From: Terrimonas sp.
Lineage (GTDB): Bacteria > Bacteroidota > Bacteroidia > Chitinophagales > Chitinophagaceae
Direction of reading: 5' to 3'
Assembly (NCBI GenBank): GCA_016125075.1
Contig: WGMO01000013.1
Coordinates: forward strand, 124,001 to 188,000
DNA: 64,000 bases
Shown here: positions 51,393 through 59,677 of the stretch, piece after piece
Layout: the number at the start of each line of letters is the position of its first letter
Position numbering within the stretch: position 1 is the first letter of the stretch
Notes under the pieces: generated by a model
The model's database searches: none
The model's input: only the letters and a program-made list of their open reading frames with translations
What the model was told of the DNA's origin: nothing
Position numbers and translations under genes: made by a program

Positions 51393-51722
51393 CTAGCGAC
51401 TTTTGACCTTAACTCCTTTTTTCCTGTCAAGCAGGGTCTGGGTTTTCCGGATCCTTAAACGACGCTGTGCGGCTTCTACTGCTTTCAAGATGGCGTCTTC
51501 AAATATGGAAGAACTTGCTTTTACATATTCGTCCTTACCGGGGATATTCAGGATCAGCGTACACCGGATCACTTCCTTGGTCTTCTTAACATCGATTTCG
51601 AGCGTAATTTCTGCTGAAATGATACCCTTATGCAGTTTTTCCAGTTTGGCTACCTTGCTTTCAATAAAAGTCTTTAAGGAGGGACTGGCCTTAAAATCCG
51701 GAGTTTCAATGATTATTCTCAT
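51393..51722 (-). CDS. Ribosome hibernation-promoting factor, short form (HPF/RaiA family)
   Basis: 109 residues: MRIIIETPDFKASPSLKTFIESKVAKLEKLHKGIISAEITLEID is the beta-alpha-beta-beta-beta-alpha domain of HPF/YfiA. DAILKAVEAAQRRLRIRKTQ is the C-terminal helix with basic residues that touch 16S rRNA. The basic tail KKGVKVKSR follows. The short form lacks the C-terminal dimerisation domain of long HPF, so it would act like YfiA/HPF of E. coli on stationary-phase ribosomes. It is convergent with the VOC gene, five bases apart. Confidence 0.9.
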   Translation of the reverse strand: MRIIIETPDFKASPSLKTFIESKVAKLEKLHKGIISAEITLEIDVKKTKEVIRCTLILNIPGKDEYVKASSSIFEDAILKAVEAAQRRLRIRKTQTLLDRKKGVKVKSR

Positions 51723-51832
51723 CTGATTCGTTTTTATGGAAGTAATAGAATTTCTCTATTGATTACAATGATAAAGGTTAGTTGTTTTGTTGATTATAGG
51801 TCATTTTGACAAATAGAAAAAATAATAATTAA

Positions 51833-52516
51833 ACTACAGAGACACAGAGATGTGCAGCGTTTCAGTTTATTCCCCCCTCCGTGCCTCCGTGTCTCTGTGG
51901 TGAAAAAACCCCAGCTTTCGGAGGGTGCGGATCCATTGGAGACCAGAAGTAAAACCACGGAGGCACAGAGACACAAAGATGAACAGCGCTTTATTTTGTA
52001 CCCCCCTCCGTGCCTCCGTGTCTCTGTGGTGAAAAAACTCCCAGTTTTCAGAGGGTGTGAATCCATTGGAGACCAGAAGTAAAACCACGGAGGCACAAAG
52101 ACACAGAGAATACACAGCGATTCAGTCTGTACCCCCCTCCGTGCCTCCGTGTCTCTGTGGTGAAAAAACTCCCAGTTTTCAGAGGGTGTGAATCCATTGG
52201 AGACCAGAAGTAAAACCACGGAGGCACAGAGACACAGAGAATACACAGCGATTCAGTCTGTGCCCCCCCCCCTCCGTGCCTCCCTGTCTCTGTGGTGAAA
52301 AAATCCCCAGGTTTCGGAGGGTGTGAATCCATTGGAGAGAAAAAGTAAAACCACAGAGGCACAGAGACACAAAGATGAACAGCGCTTTAGTTTGTACCCC
52401 CCTCCGTGCCTCCGTGTCTCTGTGGTGAAAAAAACCCTAGTTTTCGGAGGGTGTGAATCCATTGGAGACCAGAAGTAAAACCACAGAGGCACAGAGACAC
52501 AGAGAAGACACAGCGT
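51833..52516. repeat. Tandem array of ~131-bp units with inner inverted repeats
   Basis: Five units are marked by the shared string ATTGGAGACCAGAAGT or a near variant at 51935, 52065, 52196, 52331 and 52461 (spacing 130-135), plus a partial unit on the left. Each unit carries a CCACGGAGGCACAGAGACAC segment and, 20-40 bases on, its inverted relative CCTCCGTGTCTCTGTGGTG. The fourth unit has a longer C run and several changes. A single half-unit also lies at 59207-59238, so the motif is interspersed. All six-frame reading frames in it (HHRDTEARR-type) are artefacts. The rest of 51723-52583 has no gene that I can see. Confidence 0.9.
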
Positions 52517-52583
52517 GCTTATTTGCCGACATCAGTTATCTTTGCAGCCTTCCGGCCATGGGGCCGGTTGATAAAGAAATGAT

Positions 52584-53234
52584 ATGAAATTCTATAACCT
52601 GCTCATTAAATACAGGCTCCAGATCGGAATCGTGCTGATACTCGGCGGGGGCCTGACCAATTATTTTTCCGGCTTCTGGCCGGCTTTCCCGCTCTACCTG
52701 GTGGGATTGGTACTGGTACTGGGGCATTTTTTCTTTGGCCCCCTGCGCCTGATCCAGGAATACCTGGAAAGCGGTGATATCGAGGGTGCCGAAAAAGTGC
52801 TGGCCACCATCAAATTCCCCAACCTGCTCTATAAACCCATCCGCTCGGTCTATTTTACCCTGAAGGGTAACCTGGCCATGATGAAACAGGACTTTGACGG
52901 GGCCGAAAAAATGATGAAAAAAGGGCTTGACCTGGGGATGCCCATGAAAGAGGCCGAGGGCGCCAGCATGCTCCAGATGGGCATGATCTTTATGCAGAAA
53001 AACGATATGAAACAGGCCGAAAGCTATATCCGCGGCGCCATCCGCAAGGGACTGCCCGACAAGGAAAACGAAGCCGCCGCCTACCTTCAGATGTGCAGCC
53101 TGATGATGAACAAACGCGAGTTCCGTGCCGCTAAAGATTTTTTCCGGAAGGCCAAAAGACTGAACCCCACCACCGAACAGATCGTTGACCAGATCAAACA
53201 GATTGAAAAATACATTACAAGGATGCCGGGATAA
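52584..53234 (+). CDS. Membrane-anchored TPR-like protein
   Basis: 216 residues. Two membrane segments near the N-terminus (about 14-48, IGIVLILGGGLTNYFSG and LYLVGLVLVLGHFFFG) are followed by about four TPR-like helix pairs: IQEYLESGDIEGAEKVLATI, FTLKGNLAMMKQDFDGAEKMMKKGL, ASMLQMGMIFMQKNDMKQAESY and YLQMCSLMMNKREFRAAKDFFRKA. A -7 box (TATCTTTG) at 52537-52544 may drive it. The function is unknown; TPR units usually mediate protein contacts. Confidence 0.8.
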   Translation: MKFYNLLIKYRLQIGIVLILGGGLTNYFSGFWPAFPLYLVGLVLVLGHFFFGPLRLIQEYLESGDIEGAEKVLATIKFPNLLYKPIRSVYFTLKGNLAMMKQDFDGAEKMMKKGLDLGMPMKEAEGASMLQMGMIFMQKNDMKQAESYIRGAIRKGLPDKENEAAAYLQMCSLMMNKREFRAAKDFFRKAKRLNPTTEQIVDQIKQIEKYITRMPG

Positions 53235-53255
53235 AGAAGGGTCTTCAGAATGGCA

Positions 53256-53726
53256 TCACTTTTCCCATTTCCCGAAGAGTTCCTCCACTTTTTTATAGCG
53301 GTAATCAAATATATCCTTCAATTGTTTTTTGACAAAGAGGCTATTGGCCAGGTCTCCCAGCCACCACAGGGGAATCTTATAATGAACAATGTCCGTCATC
53401 TCCACGCCGCCCTCGATGGCTTTAAAATGATGCTGGTGGTGCCAGAGGCTGTAAGGGCCGAACCTTTGTTCGTCCACGAAAAACCGCTGGTCCCGGACAT
53501 GCGTGATTTCTGTCATCCAGTACAGGGGAATGCCCATTAAGGGTTTCACCGTATATTCAATGATCTGGCCGGGGTACATGGTATCGCCATGGTATTTTGA
53601 AATAACCCGGAAACCCATTTTTGCAGGGGTAATGGTTTGTAAATTTGCAGGGTTGGAAAAAAAATCCCATGCTTCATCAAGGGGTACCGGTATTTGCTGC
53701 CGGGTTTGCAATGCGTAAACAGCCAT
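53256..53726 (-). CDS. SRPBCC (Bet v1-like) family protein
   Basis: 156 residues from ATG 53726 (MAVYALQTRQQIPVPLDEAWDFFSN); a longer start is possible but less likely. The START-like fold appears as AWDFFSNPANLQTITPAKMGF, GDTMYPGQIIEYTVKPLMGIPLYWMTEI, QRFGPYSLWHHQHHFKAIEGGVEMTD and FDYRYKKVEELFG. Such proteins bind hydrophobic ligands; this subgroup is often annotated as ligand-binding SRPBCC or cell-division-inhibitor-like. It is convergent with the TPR gene and divergent from the helicase gene. Confidence 0.85.
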   Translation of the reverse strand: MAVYALQTRQQIPVPLDEAWDFFSNPANLQTITPAKMGFRVISKYHGDTMYPGQIIEYTVKPLMGIPLYWMTEITHVRDQRFFVDEQRFGPYSLWHHQHHFKAIEGGVEMTDIVHYKIPLWWLGDLANSLFVKKQLKDIFDYRYKKVEELFGKWEK

Positions 53727-53784
53727 AGATAAAATTGAATTAACTTGTTCTATAACTGGATACACCTAAAAATGTTCGGGAAAT

Positions 53785-56700
53785 ATGTCATTGAATAAGC
53801 AAAGACTGGAAAATAAATTTTTTGAGGAATACCAAAAACTGAATGACCAGCAAAAAAAGGCCGTCGATACCATCGAGGGGCCGGTGATGGTGATTGCCGG
53901 GCCCGGAACGGGAAAGACGCAGATCCTGGCCAGCCGTATCGGGAAGATCTTACTGGAAACCGATACCCTGCCCGAAAACATACTCTGCCTGACCTATACG
54001 GATGCCGGCGTGGTGGCGATGCGGAAAAGGCTGCTGAAATTTATCGGCCCGGATGCCTACAAGGTGAATATCTCCACCTTCCATGCTTTTTGCAATGATG
54101 TGATCCAGGAAAACCTCTCGCTTTTTGAAAAGACAGCGATGGACCCGGTTTCGGACCTGGAGAAAGCCGCATTGTTCAAGGAACTGATCGATGGGTTTCC
54201 TAAAAACCATCCCCTGAAACGCTACCGCGGTGATGTGTATTTTGAAGTGAACAACCTCGATCGCCTGTTCAGTGATATGAAAAGGGAGGGATGGACTCCG
54301 GCCTTTATCAATCAACGGATAGAGGAGTATATCGCCTCGATCCCGGAAAGGGAGGAATTCGTTTACAAAAAAAAATACCTCGACTTTAAAGCCGGCGACC
54401 TGAAAAAAAACAAAGTGGACGAGGAGCTGGAGAAAATGGAAAAACTAAAGGCAGCGGTAAATGAATTTGACCGGTTCCAGGAATTAATGCGCCAAAACCA
54501 CCGCTATGATTTTGATGATATGATCAATTGGGTAATCAAAGCTTTTGAAGAGAATAAAAACCTGCTCTCCCAATACCAGGAACGTTACCAGTATATCCTG
54601 GTGGATGAATACCAGGATACCAGCGGTACTCAGAACCGCCTGGTATCCTTACTGATCAGTTATTGGGACAAACCGAATGTGTTCGTGGTGGGCGATGATG
54701 ACCAGAGTATCTACCGTTTCCAGGGTGCCAACGTGGAAAACATGATCGATTTTGCTAATACCTATCAATCCCACCTGCATACGGTGGTGCTCACCCATAA
54801 TTACAGGAGCACCCAACCGATACTCGATATTTCAAAGACCCTCATCAACCGCAACCAGGAACGGCTGGTGAACAAGATCGAGGAACTGGACAAGGAACTG
54901 CTGGCTTCGAAAGAAGGCCTGTCGAAACTGACCCACCTGCCGGTGATCCGGGAATATGAAAAACAACGCGATGAGATGGCCGATATCACCCTGCGGATCC
55001 AGCAACTGGTGCAGGAAGGCGTTGCACCGGGCAGGATCGGTGTGATCTACAAGGAAAATAAGTATGGCAACGAACTCAGCAGTTTCCTGCAACTGAAGAA
55101 TATACCGGTGTACAATAAGCGCAATATGAATATTTTTGAAATCCCGCTGGCCCGCAAGATCATCCTGCTGATGGACTACCTGGCCGCGGAGCATGATATT
55201 CCTTATGGCGGGGACGAAATGCTTTTTGAAATCCTGCACTTTAACTGGTTTGAGATCCCGCCCATCGAAATCGCCAAACTGAGTATTGCCGTAGCCGAAA
55301 GAAGATTCGGGGACCAGAAAACCTCGATCCGCCAGCTGATCGCGGAAAAATCGAATGAACAACCCAAAGACCTGTTTTCCGTAACCATCCATCCCCAGCT
55401 TAAAAAAGCGGGCGCCATCCTCGAAAAACTGATCGGGGATGTGCCCAACACCAGTTTGCAGCATCTTTTTGAAAATATCATCCGCGAAACCGGTCTGCTC
55501 CGGCATATCATGCAGCAGGATGACAAGCACTGGCAATTGCAGGTGCTGACGGGGCTTTTTGATTTTGTGAAGGAAGAGACAAGGCGCAACCCCCTGCTCC
55601 ACCTGAAAGAGCTGGTCAAGGTCATCGACCTGATGAACAAAGAGCAGATCATACTGCCCCTGGTTCAGGTAAGCGGCAGTGATAAGGGTGTGAACCTGAT
55701 GACGGTGCACGGATCAAAGGGCCTGGAATTTGAATATGTATTTTTTGCCGGGGCCAATGCCGGCTTCTGGGAAAAGAAACGGAAACCCAGTGGCGGTTAT
55801 AAACTGCCGGATACGGTATTCACGTCGATGCCTAAAAACAAGGAAGACGAGGAATTGCGCCGCCTGTTTTACGTGGCACTCACCCGGGCCGAGCAACACC
55901 TGCAGATCTCCTACTGCCGATTCAACAATGATGGAAAAGAACTGGAGCCGTCGATGTTCATTGCCGAGATCCAGGATGAACATCATATCCCCACGGAGAA
56001 AATATTTATTGATGATGAAGTGACGGATGCCTTTGCCTTGCTGGGATTTGAAAAGAATAAGGCTCCGGAAATTGAAAAAACAGAGGCGGAATTTATCGAC
56101 CGCATGCTCGAAAAATTTGTGATGAATGTGACGGCTTTGAATAATTACCTCAAATGCCCGCTTGAATTCTATTTCAAGAACCTGATCCGCATCCCTTCAC
56201 CAAAAAACGAAGCCACCGAGTTCGGGTCATCAGTCCATTATGCGTTGGAACAGCTGTTCCGGAAAATGCAGGAGGACGAAAACAATAAATTCCCGGACCG
56301 GGAAAAATTCATTGCCGATTTTGAATGGTATATGCACCGGCACCGCGAAAGTTTTACCCAGGAACAATTTGACCGGCGGATTGAATATGGGCATGAAGTA
56401 TTAAGCAACTACTATGATCATTATGTGGCGCGGTGGAACAAGATTGTGGCGATTGAAAGGAATATCCGTAATGTGGTGGTTAGGGGTGTGCCGCTAAAAG
56501 GCAAACTGGATAAACTGGAATTTGACGGAAAATCGGTGAACGTGGTGGACTATAAGACCGGTGACCCTGAAAAAGGGATGAAAAAAATGAAAGGCCCTTC
56601 GGATAAAGAACCCGATGGAGGCGATTACTGGCGGCAGGCCGTTTTCTATAAGCTATTAGTGGATCATTATGAAAGCAAGGATTGGAAAGTGGTCAGTGCC

Positions 56701-56937
56701 GAATTTGATTTCATCGAACCGGATAAAAAGAAAAATTACCGGAAAGAAAAGATCATCATCAGTCCGCAGGATATGACGACGGTGACCCAGCAGATCATTA
56801 CTGTGTGGGAAAAAATCCAAAACAGGGATTTTTATACCGGTTGCGGAAAGAATGATTGCCACTGGTGCAATTTTGTCAAGACCAATGAACTCGCCGTATC
56901 CCTCCATGCCCTGAATGTGGAGGAGGATGAGGAATGA
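53785..56937 (+). CDS. UvrD/Rep-type helicase fused to a PD-(D/E)XK nuclease with an Fe-S cluster motif
   Basis: 1050 residues. Superfamily 1A helicase: Q motif LNDQQKKAVDTI, Walker A GPGTGKT (39-45), motif II VDEYQDTSG (about 273), motif III VVGDDDQSIYRFQGAN, motif IV VVLTHNYRSTQP and VALTRAEQHLQISYCR near the end of the motor. The C-terminal 250 residues form a RecB/AddB-like nuclease: NYLKCPLEFYFKNL with a Cys at about 790, VVDYKTGDPEKG (catalytic Asp and Lys, about 919-925) and CGKNDCHWCNF (about 1020-1030). C...CxxxxCxxC is the pattern of 4Fe-4S helicase-nucleases (AddB/AdnA type). It likely resects DNA ends. No second subunit gene is adjacent. Confidence 0.93.
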   Translation: MSLNKQRLENKFFEEYQKLNDQQKKAVDTIEGPVMVIAGPGTGKTQILASRIGKILLETDTLPENILCLTYTDAGVVAMRKRLLKFIGPDAYKVNISTFHAFCNDVIQENLSLFEKTAMDPVSDLEKAALFKELIDGFPKNHPLKRYRGDVYFEVNNLDRLFSDMKREGWTPAFINQRIEEYIASIPEREEFVYKKKYLDFKAGDLKKNKVDEELEKMEKLKAAVNEFDRFQELMRQNHRYDFDDMINWVIKAFEENKNLLSQYQERYQYILVDEYQDTSGTQNRLVSLLISYWDKPNVFVVGDDDQSIYRFQGANVENMIDFANTYQSHLHTVVLTHNYRSTQPILDISKTLINRNQERLVNKIEELDKELLASKEGLSKLTHLPVIREYEKQRDEMADITLRIQQLVQEGVAPGRIGVIYKENKYGNELSSFLQLKNIPVYNKRNMNIFEIPLARKIILLMDYLAAEHDIPYGGDEMLFEILHFNWFEIPPIEIAKLSIAVAERRFGDQKTSIRQLIAEKSNEQPKDLFSVTIHPQLKKAGAILEKLIGDVPNTSLQHLFENIIRETGLLRHIMQQDDKHWQLQVLTGLFDFVKEETRRNPLLHLKELVKVIDLMNKEQIILPLVQVSGSDKGVNLMTVHGSKGLEFEYVFFAGANAGFWEKKRKPSGGYKLPDTVFTSMPKNKEDEELRRLFYVALTRAEQHLQISYCRFNNDGKELEPSMFIAEIQDEHHIPTEKIFIDDEVTDAFALLGFEKNKAPEIEKTEAEFIDRMLEKFVMNVTALNNYLKCPLEFYFKNLIRIPSPKNEATEFGSSVHYALEQLFRKMQEDENNKFPDREKFIADFEWYMHRHRESFTQEQFDRRIEYGHEVLSNYYDHYVARWNKIVAIERNIRNVVVRGVPLKGKLDKLEFDGKSVNVVDYKTGDPEKGMKKMKGPSDKEPDGGDYWRQAVFYKLLVDHYESKDWKVVSAEFDFIEPDKKKNYRKEKIIISPQDMTTVTQQIITVWEKIQNRDFYTGCGKNDCHWCNFVKTNELAVSLHALNVEEDEE

Positions 56938-57014
56938 TTAACACGATTTTGATGGATAATTGGGAAAGCCTTAACCCCCGATTGGAGGAAAGCCTTTAAG
57001 TTTGCAATTCCTAT

Positions 57015-58466
57015 ATGAAGCAACAATCCCTGATAAAATACCTTTTCTTTTTCCTGGTCATTTTGGCGATTGCACAATCCGTCACGCTCTTACAGGGCTG
57101 TGCCAATATGATCCCTCCTTCCGGGGGACCCCGGGATACCATCCCCCCGATGTTAATGAAGGCGACACCCCCCGATTCTACCCTGCAATTCAAGAACAAG
57201 ACGATCATTTTTACCTTCGATGAATACATAGAACTGCAGGACATCCAGAAAAACGTACAGGTTTCCCCGACGCCGGAAATCAATCTCGAAATTGAATACC
57301 GGCTAAAAACAATCACCGTCAAATTAAAGGATACGCTCGAACCCAATACCACTTATGCCATCAATTTCGGCAGGGCCATCCAGGATATCAATGAAAGGAA
57401 TGTCTTAAAAAACTTCACGTATCTTTTTTCCACCGGGTCCTTTTTTGATTCGCTTTCTTTTTCCGGGAATGTGGTGCTGGCTGAAACCGGCAAAACGGAC
57501 AGTACCCTGATCGTAATGCTGCATCGCACGGGGGAAGACTCGGCCGTGATCAACAATAAGCCGCAGTATATCACCAAGCTGGACGGGAAAGGAAATTTTC
57601 GTTTTCGTTTCCTGCCCCCCGGTACCTATTATGTATATGCGCTGAAAGATGATAATGGTCTTGGCAAGTATTTTTCTGCTGAACAGCTTTTTGCTTTTGC
57701 TGATGAACCCGTGGTAGTGTCTGATTCCACCCGATCCATTACCTTATTTGCCTATGCGGTCCGGCAAAAGGAAGCAGAAACGCCCGCGCCTCCCGTTCCG
57801 CAGACAAGGGGTGGCGGCCGGAACAATGAACTGGCCCGTCTTCGGTTTACCAGCTCCGTTACCGGTGGGCAGCAGGACCTGCTGGAGCCTTTTTACCTGA
57901 AATTTGTCACCCCCCTGAAAACATTTGACCCGGCAAAGGTCTTACTGAGTACCGATACCTCTTTCCTGCCCGTGAGTAATTATTCGTGGACGCCGGACAG
58001 CAATTCCATCCAGTACACCCTCAACACATCACTGAAAGAAGATACCCGTTACAATCTTATCCTCGATAAAGAATTTGCCACCGATACCCTGGGGCTCCAA
58101 CTCCTGAAAACCGATACCATCAGTTTCCGGACCCGAAAACTGGCGGACTATGGCGCGATCAGGATCCGCTTTAAAAACCTGGATGCCGCTAAAAATCCCG
58201 TACTGCTGATCTCGCTCAACAATACGATCATTATGTCGGAACCGATCATCAACGGTGAGTTCTACAAGCCCCTGTTCAAACCGGGCAATTATGACCTCAG
58301 TATCCTCTATGATGATAACAAGAACGGGAAATGGGACCCGGGTGAATTTTTCGGCGTGCACCGGCAACCCGAACATGTGGTTCCCCTCAGGGATAAGATT
58401 ATCGTGAAACCCAACTGGGACAATGAAAAAGATATTGAGATCGGTACAGAACCGGGAAAAGAATAA
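57015..58466 (+). CDS. Lipoprotein with Ig-like domains
   Basis: 483 residues from ATG 57015. A lipobox (LLQGC, about Cys28) follows a hydrophobic signal. The sequence GPRDTIPPMLMKATPPDSTLQFKNKTIIFTFDEYIELQDIQKNVQVSP matches the Big_5/SwmB-type bacterial Ig domain. A carboxypeptidase-regulatory-like segment (FRFLPPGTYYVYALKDDNGLGKYF) and a second Ig-like repeat follow. A perfect TAAGTTTG box at 56997-57004 lies only 10 bases before the ATG. Probably exposed on the outer membrane. The function is unknown. Confidence 0.87.
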   Translation: MKQQSLIKYLFFFLVILAIAQSVTLLQGCANMIPPSGGPRDTIPPMLMKATPPDSTLQFKNKTIIFTFDEYIELQDIQKNVQVSPTPEINLEIEYRLKTITVKLKDTLEPNTTYAINFGRAIQDINERNVLKNFTYLFSTGSFFDSLSFSGNVVLAETGKTDSTLIVMLHRTGEDSAVINNKPQYITKLDGKGNFRFRFLPPGTYYVYALKDDNGLGKYFSAEQLFAFADEPVVVSDSTRSITLFAYAVRQKEAETPAPPVPQTRGGGRNNELARLRFTSSVTGGQQDLLEPFYLKFVTPLKTFDPAKVLLSTDTSFLPVSNYSWTPDSNSIQYTLNTSLKEDTRYNLILDKEFATDTLGLQLLKTDTISFRTRKLADYGAIRIRFKNLDAAKNPVLLISLNNTIIMSEPIINGEFYKPLFKPGNYDLSILYDDNKNGKWDPGEFFGVHRQPEHVVPLRDKIIVKPNWDNEKDIEIGTEPGKE

Positions 58467-58519
58467 GATTTCGGCCCTTTTACGGGCTGTACAAAAGAAC
58501 AGGTTTCCCCCGGCTTCTA

Positions 58520-58527
58520 TATCTTTG
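58520..58527 (+). promoter_or_regulatory. -7 box directly before recR
   Basis: TATCTTTG is a perfect TAnnTTTG match ending 4 bases before the recR ATG at 58532. If used, it would give a transcript beginning at or just after the start codon, that is, leaderless. A -33 TTG is not evident, so it may be chance. Confidence 0.4.
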
Positions 58528-58531
58528 TTCC

Positions 58532-59152
58532 ATGCAATTTTCTTCTGCATTATTGGAAAATGCGGTCAATGAATTTGCCAAACTTCCGGGTATTGGTAAG
58601 AAGACCGCTTTGCGGCTTGTCTTACACCTCTTGAAACAGGATACCGCAGAAGTGTCCAATTTCAGCGAAGTGATCGCGAAGATGCGGAGCGAGATACGGT
58701 TCTGCCAGCGTTGTTTCAATGTTGCCGATGCTGATATCTGTTCGATCTGTTCGAATTCGATGCGCAAACAGGAAATCATCTGCGTGGTAGAGAATATCAG
58801 GGACGTGATTGCGATTGAGAGTACGCAGCAATTCAATGGCACTTATCATGTTTTGGGCGGTATCATTTCCCCCCTGGACGGGGTCGGTCCCGACCAGCTC
58901 AATATCGAGTCGCTGATCCTCCGGGTGCAGAAAGAGAAAACGGAGGAACTCATCTTTGCCCTGAACCCGAATATACAGGGCGATACCACGATCTATTATA
59001 TCCAGAAAAAGATACAGCCATTGGGCATCAGGGTTACCACCATTGCAAGAGGTATTGCCTTTGGCGGTGAACTGGAATATACCGATGAGCTTACCCTCGG
59101 CAGGAGCCTGCAAAACCGGATGCCGGTAGAAAATTATGTCTCCAACAGATAG
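58532..59152 (+). CDS. recR: Recombination mediator RecR
   Basis: 206 residues. KLPGIGKKTALRLVLHLL is the N-terminal helix-hairpin-helix; CQRCFNVADADICSICSNSMR holds the four-Cys zinc finger; EIICVVENIRDVIAIEST begins the Toprim domain with the conserved Glu, and YHVLGGIISPLDGVGPDQL follows. IQGDTTIYYIQKKI and GGELEYTDELTLGRSLQNR complete the family pattern. RecR, with RecO, loads RecA at gaps. It lies downstream of the Ig-like lipoprotein. Confidence 0.96.
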   Translation: MQFSSALLENAVNEFAKLPGIGKKTALRLVLHLLKQDTAEVSNFSEVIAKMRSEIRFCQRCFNVADADICSICSNSMRKQEIICVVENIRDVIAIESTQQFNGTYHVLGGIISPLDGVGPDQLNIESLILRVQKEKTEELIFALNPNIQGDTTIYYIQKKIQPLGIRVTTIARGIAFGGELEYTDELTLGRSLQNRMPVENYVSNR

Positions 59153-59206
59153 TCAATAATTGATATCACCCCTTTGGTGTAACCGAAGACCCTGATGCCC
59201 GCTTTT

Positions 59207-59238
59207 TTCACCACAGAGGCACAGAGACACAGAGAGAG
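59207..59238. repeat. Single half-unit of the interspersed repeat
   Basis: CACCACAGAGGCACAGAGAC and the following CACAGAGAGAG are the same family as the tandem array at 51833-52516. A low-complexity inverted pair (AAATAACAAATTCC-like at about 59253-59280 and GATATTTGGAATTT-like at 59355-59384) follows it. Such pairs look like decayed interspersed repeats. Confidence 0.7.
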
Positions 59239-59431
59239 AAAACAAATACAAAAAATCAAATAACAAATAACAAATTCCTGGTTCCATGTTCAATCTAAAC
59301 ATCTCATTTTTTAGAGATGATATTATTTGCAAAACGGAGCCTGTTTTAGAATTTGATATTTGATGTTGATATTTGGAATTTAACTTCAGTTGCTGAGGCT
59401 GTTTTTGTCAAAACGCTGATTATCAATATGC

Positions 59432-59462
59432 TTGCATATTCGATGCCGCTGCATTATCTTTG
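59432..59462 (+). promoter_or_regulatory. Promoter of the metH operon
   Basis: TTG at 59432-59434 and a perfect TATCTTTG box at 59455-59462 are 20 bases apart. Transcription would start near 59470, about 208 bases before the first metH ATG. Confidence 0.75.
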
Positions 59463-59677
59463 CCCAGCCAAAGGCGGATTTGTTTATTGTTCGGCCTTCA
59501 TCAGAACTAATAAACGTAAGGAACTTTCCAACACTGTTTCCCCTCGTTTATTGTTCAGGCTTAGAATTTTACGATCAATTGTACTAACCAAAACCCTCCC
59601 CTGCTATGAGATGGAGGATGGGCTGCAATCATTAGCGGTAACCGGCTCTTTGGCCGGGAGCCCAAAAAACAGGATAT
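59463..59677 (+). promoter_or_regulatory. Long structured 5' leader of the metH operon (riboswitch candidate)
   Basis: The leader of about 208 nt has no convincing ORF. Its last 80 bases hold GAGATGGAGGATGGGC, a GCTGC/GCGGT stem, the string TAACCGG and a final hairpin (CCGGC/GCCGG) just before the start codon. The order GAGA..GGAGG..stem..AACCGG recalls the core of SAM-I (S-box) RNAs, but the later conserved GGTGCTAA part is missing. No cobalamin box is visible. Regulation is plausible because the genes make methionine; the class is unproven. Confidence 0.35.

Noticed and set aside
51794-52492. Overlapping minus-strand reading frames of 60-150 residues reading like LCLCASVVLLLVSNG and FHHRDTEARR.
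   Set aside because: They are translations of the tandem repeat array in several frames, without start context or domain features; such frames are a known false annotation.
51833-52516. CRISPR array.
   Set aside because: Units are about 131 bp and similar along their whole length, with no short repeat/unique spacer alternation and no cas genes.
54832-55710. Minus-strand reading frame of 292 codons inside the helicase gene.
   Set aside because: Antisense shadow of a well-supported gene; His/Gln-rich composition and no promoter.
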